From contig NZ_JAVDDX010000002.1 in NCBI RefSeq assembly GCF_030848575.1, positions 682,001 through 746,000 of the forward strand: a DNA stretch of 64,000 nucleotides, in the 5' to 3' direction. The notes under the pieces are model-generated. The model was not told where the DNA came from, did not search any database, and worked only from the letters and a program-made list of their open reading frames with translations. The stretch's first letter is position 1; each line of letters starts with the position of its first letter. This DNA comes from Haloarcula sp. H-GB4 (GTDB lineage: Archaea > Halobacteriota > Halobacteria > Halobacteriales > Haloarculaceae). The translations under genes were made by a program, and so were the position numbers. This document shows, piece after piece, positions 24,301 through 33,604 of this stretch.

Positions 24301-26649
24301 CTACTCGAATTCGATACCGGTAATCTCGAAGCGTGCGCCGCCGTCAGCGCTCTCTGCCACGTCGACCGACCAGCCGTGGGCCTCTGCGATGCGGTCAACG
24401 ATCGCCAGCCCGAACCCGGAGCCGTCCTCGGAAGTAGAGTAGCCAGCCTCGAACAGGGTCTCACGCTCGTCTTCCGGGATGCCGGGACCGTCATCGGTCA
24501 CATAAAAGCCCTCTTTCATGGCACCGATAGTGATGTTCACGCCCCCGCTCCCGTCGGTGGCGTCCACAGACTTCGTCTGGCTGCTCGCTGTGCCGTGGTC
24601 TGCGTTTGTGTGTGCCTGTGAACGCGGCTCTGCTGACTCTTGCTTCACACTGTTGTCGGACCCCATCGGACTGCGTGTGGAGCCGTGTTCGACACTGTTC
24701 CGGAGCAGGTTCTCAAGCAGTTGCAACAGGCGCGGCCGGTCGGCGGTAATCGTTACGTCTCGTTTGTCAGTGTCGGCGAAGACGAGCGTCCCGTCCGCTG
24801 CGTCCTGAGACACCATCTCCCAGGCATCCGCGACCGCGTCATGGAGCGAGACCGGTGCTGTCTCCTGGATGTCCCGGCCCTGGCGAGCCAAGAGCAACAC
24901 GTCATCGATGATGCGTTCCATCCGGTCGAGTGCAGTCTCGATTCCTTCCAGATGGCTCTCATCACCGGTTGTTCGGGTGAGTTCTAGCCGCCCCTGTGCG
25001 ACGCTCAGAGGGCTGCGAAGGTCGTGGCTGACGACGCTAGCGAACTCCGCAAGCCGGTCGCGTTCACGCTGTAGCTCCTGCTCTTGCTTGCGGATGTCGG
25101 TAATATCACTTGCGACGCCGAACACGGCGACCGGGTTATCCGGGTCAGACCGCTCACCCGTGTCATATATTGGAACCTTGGTCGTGAGGTATTGTTGTGC
25201 CTCGCCATCAATAACGATACGCTCCTCAACCTCTAGCGGCTGCCCAGTGTGCAGGACGGCACGGTCGTTTGCCCGCACCGCCTCGGCTGTCTCTTTGGGG
25301 TACAACTCGAAGTCGGTACGGCCAACGATTTCCGCATCAGTGCGTCCAGTCATCTCCCGATAGCCGTGGTTGACGAAGAGGTACCGCCCTTCGTCGTCTT
25401 TCATAAACATCGGGGTCGTGGTGTTTTCCAGAATCGCCTCAAGTCGCCGCTCTATGATCCGTAGGTCGCGCTCACGTTGCTTGTGCTTGGTGATGTCGTG
25501 ATGGACGCCGAGCATCAGTGTACTGCCGTCGTCTTCGATGGGTTGTCCCCGAACAGAGCCCCACTGCACGTTGCCGTCAGCGTCGATCATCCGGAACTCC
25601 CCGTCGTAGATGTCGCCCGTTTCGACTGCCCGCTCTATCTTTTCACGAACTTCGGCGCGGTCCTCCGGATGGATCAGGTCGAATACGGCCGACAGCGTCC
25701 CGCCGAACTCGCCGGGTTCGAAGCCCATGAGTCGTCCGAGCGTGTCGCTCCACGCGACCTCGTCTGTCTCGTAGTCCCACTCCCAGACACCCGTTTTGCT
25801 GGCCTCGAGAGCCAACTGCAGTCGCCGCTCAGTTTCCTGTAAGTCGCGTTTCCGGTCTCGCTTGTCGGTGATATCCGTCAGCGTACAGACCACACTTTCG
25901 ACAGCCCCGTCGTCGTCGAACAGCGGTGCGCTGTTCACCGAGAGTACCTTCTCCGTACCGTCCGGCCAGTGGATCGTATGCCGGGCATCGGATAGGGGCT
26001 GGCCGGTTTCGAGCACCTGCCGAAACGGAAGCTCCGAGTCCGGTATCGGGGTACCGTCGAGATCGCGTATTTGCCACTCCGGGTCGTTATACGTCCGGTC
26101 TTGTAATTCCGATTGTGACAGACCGAGAACGTCGACAGCGCGCTGGTTGGCGAAGACAAACTGGCCGTCGCGGTCGAGTTGCACAACACACGACGGGACC
26201 GTCTTGAGGATCTGTTCGAGCCGATGCCGCCGTCGCTCGGCCTCGGTCGCCGTCTGTCTCGCTTCCACTGCGTTCTGAACCCGATTGGCCAGCAATGTGT
26301 ACTGGTCTGTCCCGACCTCCTTCTGCAGATAGTCGGTGACACCGGTTGAGATGGCGTCACTCGCGACCTCCTCGCTTCCTTTTCCAGTGAACAGGATGAG
26401 CGGGAGTTCAGGATACTCCTCGCGGACGGCTTCGAGGAACTCGATGCCGTTGCGCCCGGGCATATCGTAATCCGACACAATACAGTCAAACGTCGACGCT
26501 TCGAGCCGTTCTAGCGCGGCTTCCGCGTCTGACGCCGTTTCAACGCGGAGACGGTTGTTCTCGCGCTCAAGGAATGCGGCAGCCGTCTCCGCGAAGTCCG
26601 GCTCATCATCGACGTGCAACAGCCGAATCGCGTCGCGTGTGGATGTCAT
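24301..26649 (-). CDS. Hybrid sensor histidine kinase: receiver, three PAS, HisKA, HATPase
   Basis: A 782-residue cytosolic protein without membrane helices. A receiver domain occupies 1-125 with phospho-acceptor D60 in VSDYDMPG. PAS domains lie at about 145-265, 280-395 and 405-525, the last containing MFMKDDEGRYLFVNHGY. HisKA contains VSHDLRSPL with H542; the HATPase region has N-box LLENLLRNSVEHG, then DDGPGIPEDE and GSGFGLAIV. About 45 residues of Ser/Thr/Gln-rich sequence are inserted between the N and G1 boxes. Receiver-first kinases of this type are common in haloarchaea and often have no cognate regulator beside them, as here. Confidence 0.93.
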   Translation of the reverse strand: MTSTRDAIRLLHVDDEPDFAETAAAFLERENNRLRVETASDAEAALERLEASTFDCIVSDYDMPGRNGIEFLEAVREEYPELPLILFTGKGSEEVASDAISTGVTDYLQKEVGTDQYTLLANRVQNAVEARQTATEAERRRHRLEQILKTVPSCVVQLDRDGQFVFANQRAVDVLGLSQSELQDRTYNDPEWQIRDLDGTPIPDSELPFRQVLETGQPLSDARHTIHWPDGTEKVLSVNSAPLFDDDGAVESVVCTLTDITDKRDRKRDLQETERRLQLALEASKTGVWEWDYETDEVAWSDTLGRLMGFEPGEFGGTLSAVFDLIHPEDRAEVREKIERAVETGDIYDGEFRMIDADGNVQWGSVRGQPIEDDGSTLMLGVHHDITKHKQRERDLRIIERRLEAILENTTTPMFMKDDEGRYLFVNHGYREMTGRTDAEIVGRTDFELYPKETAEAVRANDRAVLHTGQPLEVEERIVIDGEAQQYLTTKVPIYDTGERSDPDNPVAVFGVASDITDIRKQEQELQRERDRLAEFASVVSHDLRSPLSVAQGRLELTRTTGDESHLEGIETALDRMERIIDDVLLLARQGRDIQETAPVSLHDAVADAWEMVSQDAADGTLVFADTDKRDVTITADRPRLLQLLENLLRNSVEHGSTRSPMGSDNSVKQESAEPRSQAHTNADHGTASSQTKSVDATDGSGGVNITIGAMKEGFYVTDDGPGIPEDERETLFEAGYSTSEDGSGFGLAIVDRIAEAHGWSVDVAESADGGARFEITGIEFE

Positions 26650-26931
26650 CGGGAGCAGTAGCTTGCTGACATATCAGAGGGCCGGCCACTTAGGGAGTTT
26701 GGCTGTGTGTCGCACACTTCGTGGAATGACTACAGACCACGGGAGCAGCCACCTACGACACACCACAGCTATCTATTTTGTAGAGTGACCGGACACAACG
26801 GAACAGCCGAACGGTAGGGCCTAGAGTAGCCTGCTGGTGCCGACGTGGCTCCGCTATCGCGGGGTGTCGGCCGATATCAAGGTCCCGCAGAGGTCGTATC
26901 CGGCGGGAACCGAGGTGCCGTTATCGTGACG

Positions 26932-27240
26932 ATGCAGAACACGCTTTCGGTGCCGATACCGCTACCGACAAACTCGCCGCGGCCGTGGACGTGGTACGTC
27001 ACCGGAGTGCCCAAGGCGTCCCTCATCGATAACGTGCCCAGTGAGGACGGCAGCCTCCGGTTTGACCGCGGTGAACGAAAGCGGTTGAGGCGACGGTGGG
27101 ACCGGATGTTCCGAGTCAGTGACGATGAGTGGGAGCCTGCATCGACCGGGGAGTACACTATCGGCGCAGGGCTGAGTGTGGCCGACGCTGCCGAGCGTGG
27201 CCTGTACAGCGAGACGACGGTCAGTATCAGCGAGCGGTAG
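26932..27240 (+). CDS. Hypothetical small basic protein
   Basis: A 102-residue frame starting MQNTLSVPIPLP (the open frame extends upstream to 26845). It is rich in Trp, Arg and Pro with a basic patch KRLRRRWDRMFR at about residues 55-66. G/C third positions are high, as in neighbouring genes, supporting a real gene, but I recognise no family and no ribosome site. It is convergent with the DUF4350-like gene. About 280 bases before it hold nothing recognisable. Confidence 0.4.
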   Translation: MQNTLSVPIPLPTNSPRPWTWYVTGVPKASLIDNVPSEDGSLRFDRGERKRLRRRWDRMFRVSDDEWEPASTGEYTIGAGLSVADAAERGLYSETTVSISER

Positions 27241-27269
27241 TCCCGCGAGCAGGGACCGAGTGAGCCGGG

Positions 27270-28319
27270 TCAGGACCCGCTCGGGGTGGGTGCGGGCGTC
27301 GGACCGGGGGTCGATTCCGGTGGTGCTTCCGTCGGGGTGGAAGCACTGTCACCAGTCCCGAATCCGACATCCGAGGTCGCGCTACCATCCGGGTCAGGCG
27401 CCTCGCCATCGAGCAGGAACGAAAGGAGATTTCCGAGGAACACCTCATTGTCGGCGTCGTATATCTCGGAACTACTGATGAACGTCGAGTCAGTGACGAA
27501 CACCATGTTGTCGTTGCGGACGACCGTCGCGTATGTTCCAGTACGCCGCGTCTCCAGCGTCCGGGTACCCTCGGCAGCGGTGAACTTCGTTTCGGCGTCA
27601 CCGTTCACCACCGCATAGCCGGCGGTGTCGAACGTAATCGTCTCCACACCGTCAGTCAGTTCACCGTCGTCGCTCGGTGACGCGTAGATCGCTTTGAAGT
27701 TGTTGTCGTTGGCTGTGTCGTCGACGTTGTACAGCTGTTCGGCACCCATCCGGATACCGTAACGCTTGGTGGCGTTGTTGGCTCCGAACGAGACCGTCGT
27801 TGTCGACTGGGTGAAGCCGGTCGAAAGGCGGGTCTGTGTCGGTTCGGCGAGGACGACAACACGGCCGCCGTCGTCCGTGTACTCCTGTAGCGCTTCGCGT
27901 TCCGTCGGGGAGTAGCTGCCGAGCGGCTGGACGATGAGTACACCGTCATACTGGCCCAGCGAATCGGCGAACGAATCAGTACCGGCGGTGCCGTACTCAA
28001 CTGTGTGGCCCGCCTCGAACACCGCCTCGGTAATCGGTTCGAGCTTGGATTCAGACACCTGATTACCGTGGCTCGTATCGACGAGTATTCGCTTGTCACT
28101 TCCCTCGGAGTCGACCGATATCTCACCTTCTTCGGGGTCGACAGGCGCATTGACAGCGTCGGGCTGGTACTGTGACGGCGATTGCCCGTCGATAGACTGG
28201 CCATCGGGCGGCCCCGATGACCCCGGACTGGCGACTGCGAGAAGGAACGTACCGCCCAGTATCACTACAAGAACGACGATAAACACGGCGAGCGGCTTGA
28301 CGATACGGCCCTCAGTCAT
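27270..28319 (-). CDS. Membrane-anchored DUF4350/GldG-like protein
   Basis: A 349-residue protein with one N-terminal helix (about 8-30), an outside domain of about 260 residues and a Thr/Pro-rich tail. The domain resembles the glutamine-amidotransferase-like fold of DUF4350/GldG proteins: RILVDTSHGNQVSESKLEPI, then YDGVLIVQPLGSYSPTEREAL and a GGRVVVLAEP loop. No catalytic Cys is visible, so it likely binds rather than cleaves. It overlaps the SppA-like gene upstream by 8 bases, so they form one translational unit, suggesting a shared role at the cell envelope. Confidence 0.75.
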   Translation of the reverse strand: MTEGRIVKPLAVFIVVLVVILGGTFLLAVASPGSSGPPDGQSIDGQSPSQYQPDAVNAPVDPEEGEISVDSEGSDKRILVDTSHGNQVSESKLEPITEAVFEAGHTVEYGTAGTDSFADSLGQYDGVLIVQPLGSYSPTEREALQEYTDDGGRVVVLAEPTQTRLSTGFTQSTTTVSFGANNATKRYGIRMGAEQLYNVDDTANDNNFKAIYASPSDDGELTDGVETITFDTAGYAVVNGDAETKFTAAEGTRTLETRRTGTYATVVRNDNMVFVTDSTFISSSEIYDADNEVFLGNLLSFLLDGEAPDPDGSATSDVGFGTGDSASTPTEAPPESTPGPTPAPTPSGS

Positions 28320-29271
28320 TGCGAATCACCGTTGCGTTGTTATCTTCTGCGGGGATGCCCCAGACGGCGTAGTACTTCACCGGTTCCCGGAAGGTCGTCT
28401 CACTGTCGTCGGGATGGACGAGATACGTCACGTTGTTCGCGCCCTGAACAGTTTCAGCGCCGGCAGGGACGATGATGACGTTGAATTCGGCACCGCCACT
28501 GCCCTGATACACCACATCGTACCCGTCGCCCTCGATGTCGTCTGAGAGTGCCGCGGCCCGCTCGATAGCCAGTTCAGTGTCGCCGATCCGGTCGGCAAAG
28601 CCGTTCTGAGTCGCCTGTGCGCCGAGATACGTGCCCCCGTTGGCGACTTCCTCGCGGGAGACGGTCAGTTGCTCGCCCCGGTGACGCATGACCGTTCCGA
28701 CGAACGAGCGCTGGAGCACCTCGATGTCCTCGCGGAGGCTGTCTTTGCTTATCTGGGCCTTGTCCGGTCCCGAACGGATGAACGTCTCGCCCTGCTTTTC
28801 CACCTGCTCGATAAGACTCAGCGGGGCCTGAACGATGACGCCGATGCTGCCGACGTTCGAACTCGGCTTGACCACGATCTCGTCGGCTGGTGTGATGCCG
28901 TAGTACCCACCCGAAGCGGCCGTGCCCTCGACGTAGGCGACGACAGGCATCTCACTGGCAGTCCGGTTCACAGCGAGGTAGAACTCCTCGCTTGAGTCGA
29001 CCGGGCCGCCGGGGCTGTCGACCCGGAGGACGACTGCCTCGATTGATTCGTTGGTTCGTGCCTCACGGAGGTCCTGCTTGACGGCGTTGACGTTAGCGTC
29101 GGTTGTGCCGCCGCGAAGGGTGATGACGGCGACGCTCGGGTCGTCGTCACCACCGCTTGGCACGCCGTTCCAGATGACCGGCGCGAATATCGCGGCGATG
29201 ACGAGGGCGAGCGTGACTGCGATCACGTATGACGCCGTCATCGCGGAGAAAAGTTGGTCTCTCCCAAACAT
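28312..29271 (-). CDS. sppA: Signal peptide peptidase SppA-like serine protease
   Basis: A 319-residue membrane-anchored protease. One helix at about 12-35 is followed by a ClpP/crotonase-like S49 domain. RVDSPGGPVDSS is the S49 signature, the nucleophile Ser sits in VEGTAASGGYYG at about residue 119, and VGSIGVIV follows. Archaeal SppA uses a Ser-Lys dyad, and the Lys probably lies in the following DKAQISKDSL segment. It would degrade cleaved signal peptides or other membrane peptides. The gene overlaps the DUF4350-like gene by 8 bases. The length is that of single-domain archaeal SppA. Confidence 0.88.
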   Translation of the reverse strand: MFGRDQLFSAMTASYVIAVTLALVIAAIFAPVIWNGVPSGGDDDPSVAVITLRGGTTDANVNAVKQDLREARTNESIEAVVLRVDSPGGPVDSSEEFYLAVNRTASEMPVVAYVEGTAASGGYYGITPADEIVVKPSSNVGSIGVIVQAPLSLIEQVEKQGETFIRSGPDKAQISKDSLREDIEVLQRSFVGTVMRHRGEQLTVSREEVANGGTYLGAQATQNGFADRIGDTELAIERAAALSDDIEGDGYDVVYQGSGGAEFNVIIVPAGAETVQGANNVTYLVHPDDSETTFREPVKYYAVWGIPAEDNNATVIRND

Positions 29272-29396
29272 CTATACATCGCGTTCGGACTGAGAGAGTA
29301 ATAAACCCCGGTCGGCGCGCCCCGTCGCAGTCTGGCATCCAGGTTGACTGCGACGGCAGCGACTAACGTTATTGGTATCCGGAGCGTGCAGCCGGT

Positions 29397-30281
29397 ATGG
29401 AGACCCGAGCGCTGGGCGATACTGGACAGGAGAGCACGGTGCTGACGTTCGGCTCGATCGCACTCAACTGGCTCGAACAGGACGGTGCGAACCAGCTGGT
29501 CGAACTCGTGTTGGACCACGGCGTCAACCACTTCGACGTAGCACCGACCTACGGCGACGCGGAGCTAAAGCTGGGGCCGAAGCTCCGACAGTACCGCGAC
29601 GACATCTTTCTGGGCTGTAAGACCCAAAAACGAGAGTACGAGGGGGCTGCGCGGAAAATCGACCGGTCGCTGGACCGTCTCGGCATCGACACTATCGACC
29701 TCTACCAGATCCACGGCTTGGAGTATGAGGACGAACTGGACACGATCACCGCCGACGGCGGCGCACTCGACGCGATACGCGAGGCGAAGGCGGCGGGGAA
29801 GATAGACCACATCGGGCTGACGAGCCACGGCAACCCCGGGCTCATCCTCGACGCCATCGACCGCATCGACGACCTGGAGACGGTGATGTTCCCGCTGAAC
29901 CCCGTCGTTGCTGGCAAGGACGATGACGAGTACGACTACGAGGCCGTGCTGGAACGCTGTGAGGCGGAGGGTATCGGCACGCTGGGTATCAAGGCGTTCG
30001 CGAAGGGGTCGTGGCCGTCGACCGACAAACTGGCCGAGGCCGACCGCCCGTACGCGAACTGGTACGAGCCGGTCGACACACCGGAGGCCATCCGCGAGCG
30101 GTTCGATTTCGCCGCCGCACAGGGCCTCGATACCGTTGTCAGCCCCGGCGACCCGAAGCTCGTGGCAATGGTGCTCGACGCCGCCGGTCGCTCCGAGGGG
30201 ATGGACGAGGCGCGCCAGCGCGCACTCATCGAGGAAGCGCGGCATGATGACAGTCCGGTGCCCGAGCAACTGCACCACTGA
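29397..30281 (+). CDS. Aldo/keto reductase family oxidoreductase
   Basis: A 294-residue NADPH-type TIM-barrel enzyme. FDVAPTYGDAELKLG holds the catalytic Asp and Tyr; GCKTQKRE supplies the Lys; DLYQIHGLEYEDE holds the His. DHIGLTSHGN and TVVSPGDPK fit the later strands. Family members reduce aldehydes and ketones; the substrate here is unknown. The start METRALGDTGQ is typical. The next gene begins with GTG 2 bases after the stop, so the pair is probably one operon. Confidence 0.9.
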   Translation: METRALGDTGQESTVLTFGSIALNWLEQDGANQLVELVLDHGVNHFDVAPTYGDAELKLGPKLRQYRDDIFLGCKTQKREYEGAARKIDRSLDRLGIDTIDLYQIHGLEYEDELDTITADGGALDAIREAKAAGKIDHIGLTSHGNPGLILDAIDRIDDLETVMFPLNPVVAGKDDDEYDYEAVLERCEAEGIGTLGIKAFAKGSWPSTDKLAEADRPYANWYEPVDTPEAIRERFDFAAAQGLDTVVSPGDPKLVAMVLDAAGRSEGMDEARQRALIEEARHDDSPVPEQLHH

Positions 30282-30283
30282 TT

Positions 30284-31012
30284 GTGACCGGGGACGTTCC
30301 GGAGACGGTGACAGCGGCACTCACCGACCAGCAAGTCGAGGGTCGAGTCTGTCTTGAGGCGGGGGCCGGCGTCGGTAATACGACGGCAGGACTGCTGGCC
30401 GCGGGCGCGGAGCGGGTGTACGCGGTGACGAACGACGCAGACCACGCCACGACAGTCCGGAACCGCGTCGGCGACGGAAACGCCGACCGACTAGCCGTGG
30501 TCGAGGCTGACCTCCGGGCGACGCCGCTTGCCACCGACAGCATCGACTTTGTCACCGCCCACGGACTGTGTAACGTCCTGCCGCCGATTGAACTGGACGC
30601 CGTCGCGACCGAACTGACGCGGGTTGCAAGGCCCGACAGCCGCCTCGTCGTCGACGACTACGCGGTGCCGCCCGCCGACGCGGCTGTCAATCGACTGTTC
30701 ACACTGGAAAACGCCGCCGCCCAAGTGGTCGATGGCCGGCCGGCGCTAACATTCTACCCGCCCGCCGTGCTGGCCGCCGTCTTCGCCGTTGGGGGCTGGA
30801 CTGTCGAACGACGGAAGACGCTGCTGAACCCGGTCCCGTGGACCGAGGCCCATCTGGATGCCCACGCGGAGGTGGTACGCGAGTACGCCGCGGCGCTTCC
30901 GGATTTGCTCGGGGAGCCCCTGACTGCGATGGCTGAAGAGTTGATCGCAGGTATCGGCTCCGAGCGAACCGGGACGATGTACAGTCTCGCGTTCCGGCTG
31001 GCAGATGTGTGA
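30284..31012 (+). CDS. Class I SAM-dependent methyltransferase
   Basis: A 242-residue protein with a GTG start 2 bases after the aldo/keto reductase stop. Motif I is CLEAGAGVGNTTAGLLAAGA near residues 23-42, followed by VYAVTNDADHA, VVEADLRATPLATDSIDFVTAHG and DSRLVVDDYAVPP, the normal order of a class I fold. The motif-I core GAGVGNT is like rRNA-adenine dimethylase relatives but the C-terminal half is not. Target unknown. The short spacing suggests a common message with the reductase. Confidence 0.8.
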   Translation: MTGDVPETVTAALTDQQVEGRVCLEAGAGVGNTTAGLLAAGAERVYAVTNDADHATTVRNRVGDGNADRLAVVEADLRATPLATDSIDFVTAHGLCNVLPPIELDAVATELTRVARPDSRLVVDDYAVPPADAAVNRLFTLENAAAQVVDGRPALTFYPPAVLAAVFAVGGWTVERRKTLLNPVPWTEAHLDAHAEVVREYAAALPDLLGEPLTAMAEELIAGIGSERTGTMYSLAFRLADV

Positions 31013-31123
31013 GTCGTGTGGGTGTCTCACGAGGCGAGTCCGAACAGCGCACGCAACCACACAGACAGATACAGGTTTTCCCAGCAGCCGAACGGCTAAG
31101 GACGCGCCGGCCTACGTGCCGGT

Positions 31124-31450
31124 ATGTCACTCGATAGATTGGCAGCGTTCGACGCCGAACCGGCAGCGGGCGAAGTTATCGACGGAGAACTGGCAGTAAC
31201 CGACGACGTGCTGGTGAAGGCATTCGCGCTGGGGCCGGATGCGACAGTTGACCCCCACGAGCACGACGGCGCGACAAACGTGTTCCACGTGGTCCAGGGC
31301 GAAGTGACGGTCCAGCAGGACGACACCGAGGAAACCATCGCCGCGCCGGGCGTCGTCCTGAACGAGCGCGGGCAGGCCCACGGCGCGCACAACCACACCG
31401 ACGAGGTGGCTGTTCTGACTGCGAGTCTCTGTCCGCTGCCGGGACAGTAG
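31124..31450 (+). CDS. Small cupin-domain protein
   Basis: A 108-residue single cupin barrel. Metal ligands are visible in DPHEHDGATNVFHVVQGEVTV-type sequence at about residues 46-65 (two His and a downstream His) and the second motif GVVLNERGQAHGAHNH (94 region). It likely binds a divalent metal and a small acid or sugar, or senses a ligand. A TATA-like GGCTAAGG about 27 bases before the ATG suggests a leaderless transcript. The next gene (an HpcH-type aldolase) starts 80 bases downstream. Confidence 0.82.
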   Translation: MSLDRLAAFDAEPAAGEVIDGELAVTDDVLVKAFALGPDATVDPHEHDGATNVFHVVQGEVTVQQDDTEETIAAPGVVLNERGQAHGAHNHTDEVAVLTASLCPLPGQ

Positions 31451-31529
31451 GCGTGTGACCGTCGACGGGACGGTGCCGGCCAACCGTTTCCGCACCACGT
31501 TTATTGGTATCGCACAGCACGCATCTGAT

Positions 31530-32324
31530 ATGGCAGAACCACTGCCGACCAACGGGCTCCGCAGTACAGTCGACAGCGGTGGCGTCGCGCTTGGTGTCCT
31601 CGACAACGCCTACAGCCCGACGCTGGTCGAGTTTTACGGCGACCTCGGCGTCGACTTCGTTTGGCTCGACTTCGAGCACGGGGGGCCGGACCCGTGGGAC
31701 GCGGCGACCGTCGAGAATCTCCTACGGGCGGCTGACGGCACCGGGACGGAGCTACTGGTCCGCCTGCCAGACACGTCCCCAACGTTAGTGCGGAAGGCGC
31801 TGGATCTGGGTGTCAAGAACGTCTTCCTGCCGCGGGTCGAAACTGCCGACGAGGTGCGCGAAGCGGTCAAGTCGGGGCGGTTCCGGTACGACGGCGACCC
31901 CGGCGACCGAGGGCTCGCCGCGCCCCGAGCGCGCCGCTGGGGGCTCGGCGAAAACTACGTCGAAGCCTCGGACACGGAGACACTGGTCGGGACTACAATC
32001 GAGACGAAGGAAGCGGTCGAGAACATCGATGCGATTCTGGACGTACCCGACCTCGGCTTCGTATTCATTGGGCCGTTCGACCTGTCGGTGTCGCTGGGCC
32101 ACCCCGGCGAAATCGACCATCCCGAGGTACAGGACGCGGTGGAGACGGTCCGCTCGGTGGCGGTGGAAGCAGACGTCACCGTCGGCGGCCTCGGCTTCGG
32201 GATGGACGACGTGAACGAGAAAGCCGAGTCGGGATACCAGATACTGAACGTCGGAAGTACGACTGGCGCGATAGAGAGCGTCGTTCGCGGGTGGCTAGAA
32301 GATTTCGAGGGTCAGCGGGGCTAA
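31530..32324 (+). CDS. HpcH/HpaI-family aldolase (citrate lyase-like)
   Basis: A 264-residue class II pyruvate-type aldolase with a TIM barrel. Motifs: FVWLDFEHGGPDPWDA (metal/substrate region), LLVRLPDTSPTLVRKALDLG, VFLPRVETADEVREAV with the Glu metal ligand, and DLGFVFIGPFDLSVSLGHPG with the Asp ligand. Such enzymes split or form 2-keto-4-hydroxy acids. The start MAEPLPTNG at 31530 is chosen over an upstream in-frame GTG because AT-rich TTTATTGGTA sits about 25 bases before it. The exact substrate is not readable, and the neighbouring cupin may be a partner. Confidence 0.87.
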   Translation: MAEPLPTNGLRSTVDSGGVALGVLDNAYSPTLVEFYGDLGVDFVWLDFEHGGPDPWDAATVENLLRAADGTGTELLVRLPDTSPTLVRKALDLGVKNVFLPRVETADEVREAVKSGRFRYDGDPGDRGLAAPRARRWGLGENYVEASDTETLVGTTIETKEAVENIDAILDVPDLGFVFIGPFDLSVSLGHPGEIDHPEVQDAVETVRSVAVEADVTVGGLGFGMDDVNEKAESGYQILNVGSTTGAIESVVRGWLEDFEGQRG

Positions 32325-32347
32325 ACGAAAAGCAGGTTCGTGACGGT

Positions 32348-33367
32348 TCAGGCGCTCGCGCCGGATTCGGTACCGCTCGTCGCGTCGACGGCGCTGTCGT
32401 CGAGTTCCGACTCGGCTTCCAGCAGTTCGCGGTAGCGCTCGCGGATGGTCACGGTGCTGATGTCAGTAGCCTCGCTGACGGTCTCTTGGGTCATCTCTTC
32501 GCCGAGTAGCAGGCCGGCGGCGTAGATAGCCGCGGCGGCGAGGCCGACTGGGCTTTTGCCGCTGTGGACGTTTGCTTCCTTCCCCGCTTCGATGAGGGCG
32601 CGGGCCTGGCGTTCGAGATCGTCGTCTGCGTCAAGCTTGGAGACGAACTTACTGAGGTAGGTTGCGGGGTCCGGCGGGCCGACCTGCAGGGAGAGTTCGC
32701 GGTTGAGATAGCGGTACGCGCGGGTGAACTCCATCTCGTCGACACGGCTGACGACGGCCATGTCGTCGAGGGTCTGGGGAAGGTTCGCCTGCCTGACGGC
32801 GGCGTACAGCGCGGCGGTCGCCATCCCTTCGATGGAGCGGCCGGGTAGCATCCCCTCGTCGAGCGCGCGGCGGTAGATAACGCTGGCTGTCTCACGGGCG
32901 CTTTCAGGGACACCGAGGGCACTCCCCATCCGGTCGATCTCGCCAAGGGCCTGCTTGAGGTTGCGCTCGGCGTGGTCGCGGGTGCGGAATCGCTCGTCCC
33001 AGGTGCGCAGGCGCTGCATCTTCTCGCGCTGGCGCGTCGACAGGGAGTTGCCGTATGCGTCCTTGTCCTGCCAACCGATATTGGTCGAAAGGCCCTTGTC
33101 GTGTTTCATCTCTGTCGTCGGCGCACCGACCCGGCGCTTGTTGTCACGCTCTTGACTGTCGAAGGCGCGCCACTCCGGCCCGTGGTCGATCTCGTCCTCG
33201 TCAACAACGAGGCCACACGACTCGCAGACGGTCTCGCCACGACTGTCATCGGTAATGAGGCTCCCGCCACAGTCCGGGCAGGCGTGGCCAGCGCTCGCCT
33301 CGGACTCGGCCTGTTCGTCCGCACTCTCATCGCGTTCGTCGGGGGAATAGATGCTGCGTGTCGTCAT
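32348..33367 (-). CDS. tfb: Transcription initiation factor TFB
   Basis: A 339-residue archaeal TFIIB. Residues 28-60 form the zinc ribbon (CPDCGGSL ... CESCGLVV); 65-125 hold the B-reader/linker with GPEWRAFDSQERDNKRRVGAP; two cyclin-like repeats lie at about 130-225 and 235-320. The tail is Ser/Asp-rich. It bends promoter DNA with TBP and recruits RNA polymerase. Haloarchaea carry several TFBs that steer promoter choice. The gene is preceded by a TATA box (CTATAAT, 33411-33417) and a 16-base palindrome shared with the neighbouring HTH_10 regulator, so this TFB may be conditional. Confidence 0.97.
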   Translation of the reverse strand: MTTRSIYSPDERDESADEQAESEASAGHACPDCGGSLITDDSRGETVCESCGLVVDEDEIDHGPEWRAFDSQERDNKRRVGAPTTEMKHDKGLSTNIGWQDKDAYGNSLSTRQREKMQRLRTWDERFRTRDHAERNLKQALGEIDRMGSALGVPESARETASVIYRRALDEGMLPGRSIEGMATAALYAAVRQANLPQTLDDMAVVSRVDEMEFTRAYRYLNRELSLQVGPPDPATYLSKFVSKLDADDDLERQARALIEAGKEANVHSGKSPVGLAAAAIYAAGLLLGEEMTQETVSEATDISTVTIRERYRELLEAESELDDSAVDATSGTESGASA

Positions 33368-33410
33368 AGTGTGCCTCTGCGAGCGCGTAGGACGCCCGCG
33401 GTCGTACCCA

Positions 33411-33417
33411 ATTATAG
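33411..33417 (-). promoter_or_regulatory. TATA box of tfb
   Basis: Minus-strand CTATAAT lies 44-50 bases before the ATG at 33367, giving a predicted start near 33387 and a leader of about 20 bases. The operator-like palindrome at 33442-33457 is 24 bases further upstream. Confidence 0.55.
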
Positions 33418-33441
33418 GGGTTCATCCCCCATGACGCCTTG

Positions 33442-33457
33442 TTTGGCATATGCCGAA
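33442..33457. promoter_or_regulatory. Operator-like palindrome upstream of tfb
   Basis: TTTGGCATATGCCGAA, with the perfect core GGCATATGCC and near-symmetric TTY/RAA flanks. The same element, read TTTGGCATACGCCGAA on the minus strand, is at 34434-34449 before the HTH_10 regulator. It sits 24 bases upstream of the tfb TATA box. Confidence 0.6.
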
Positions 33458-33604
33458 CTTCGGAGAAATGGTAGCTATATGTCACATTTGGCGCACCACG
33501 ACGCACGACTCCACTCCTGCTGTCACCCCGTTCTGAGCTTCGACGCGGCGGTATACAGGTAGTACAGTTCGGCCCGATTCCGATGCCAGATACGATATCG
33601 TCGA

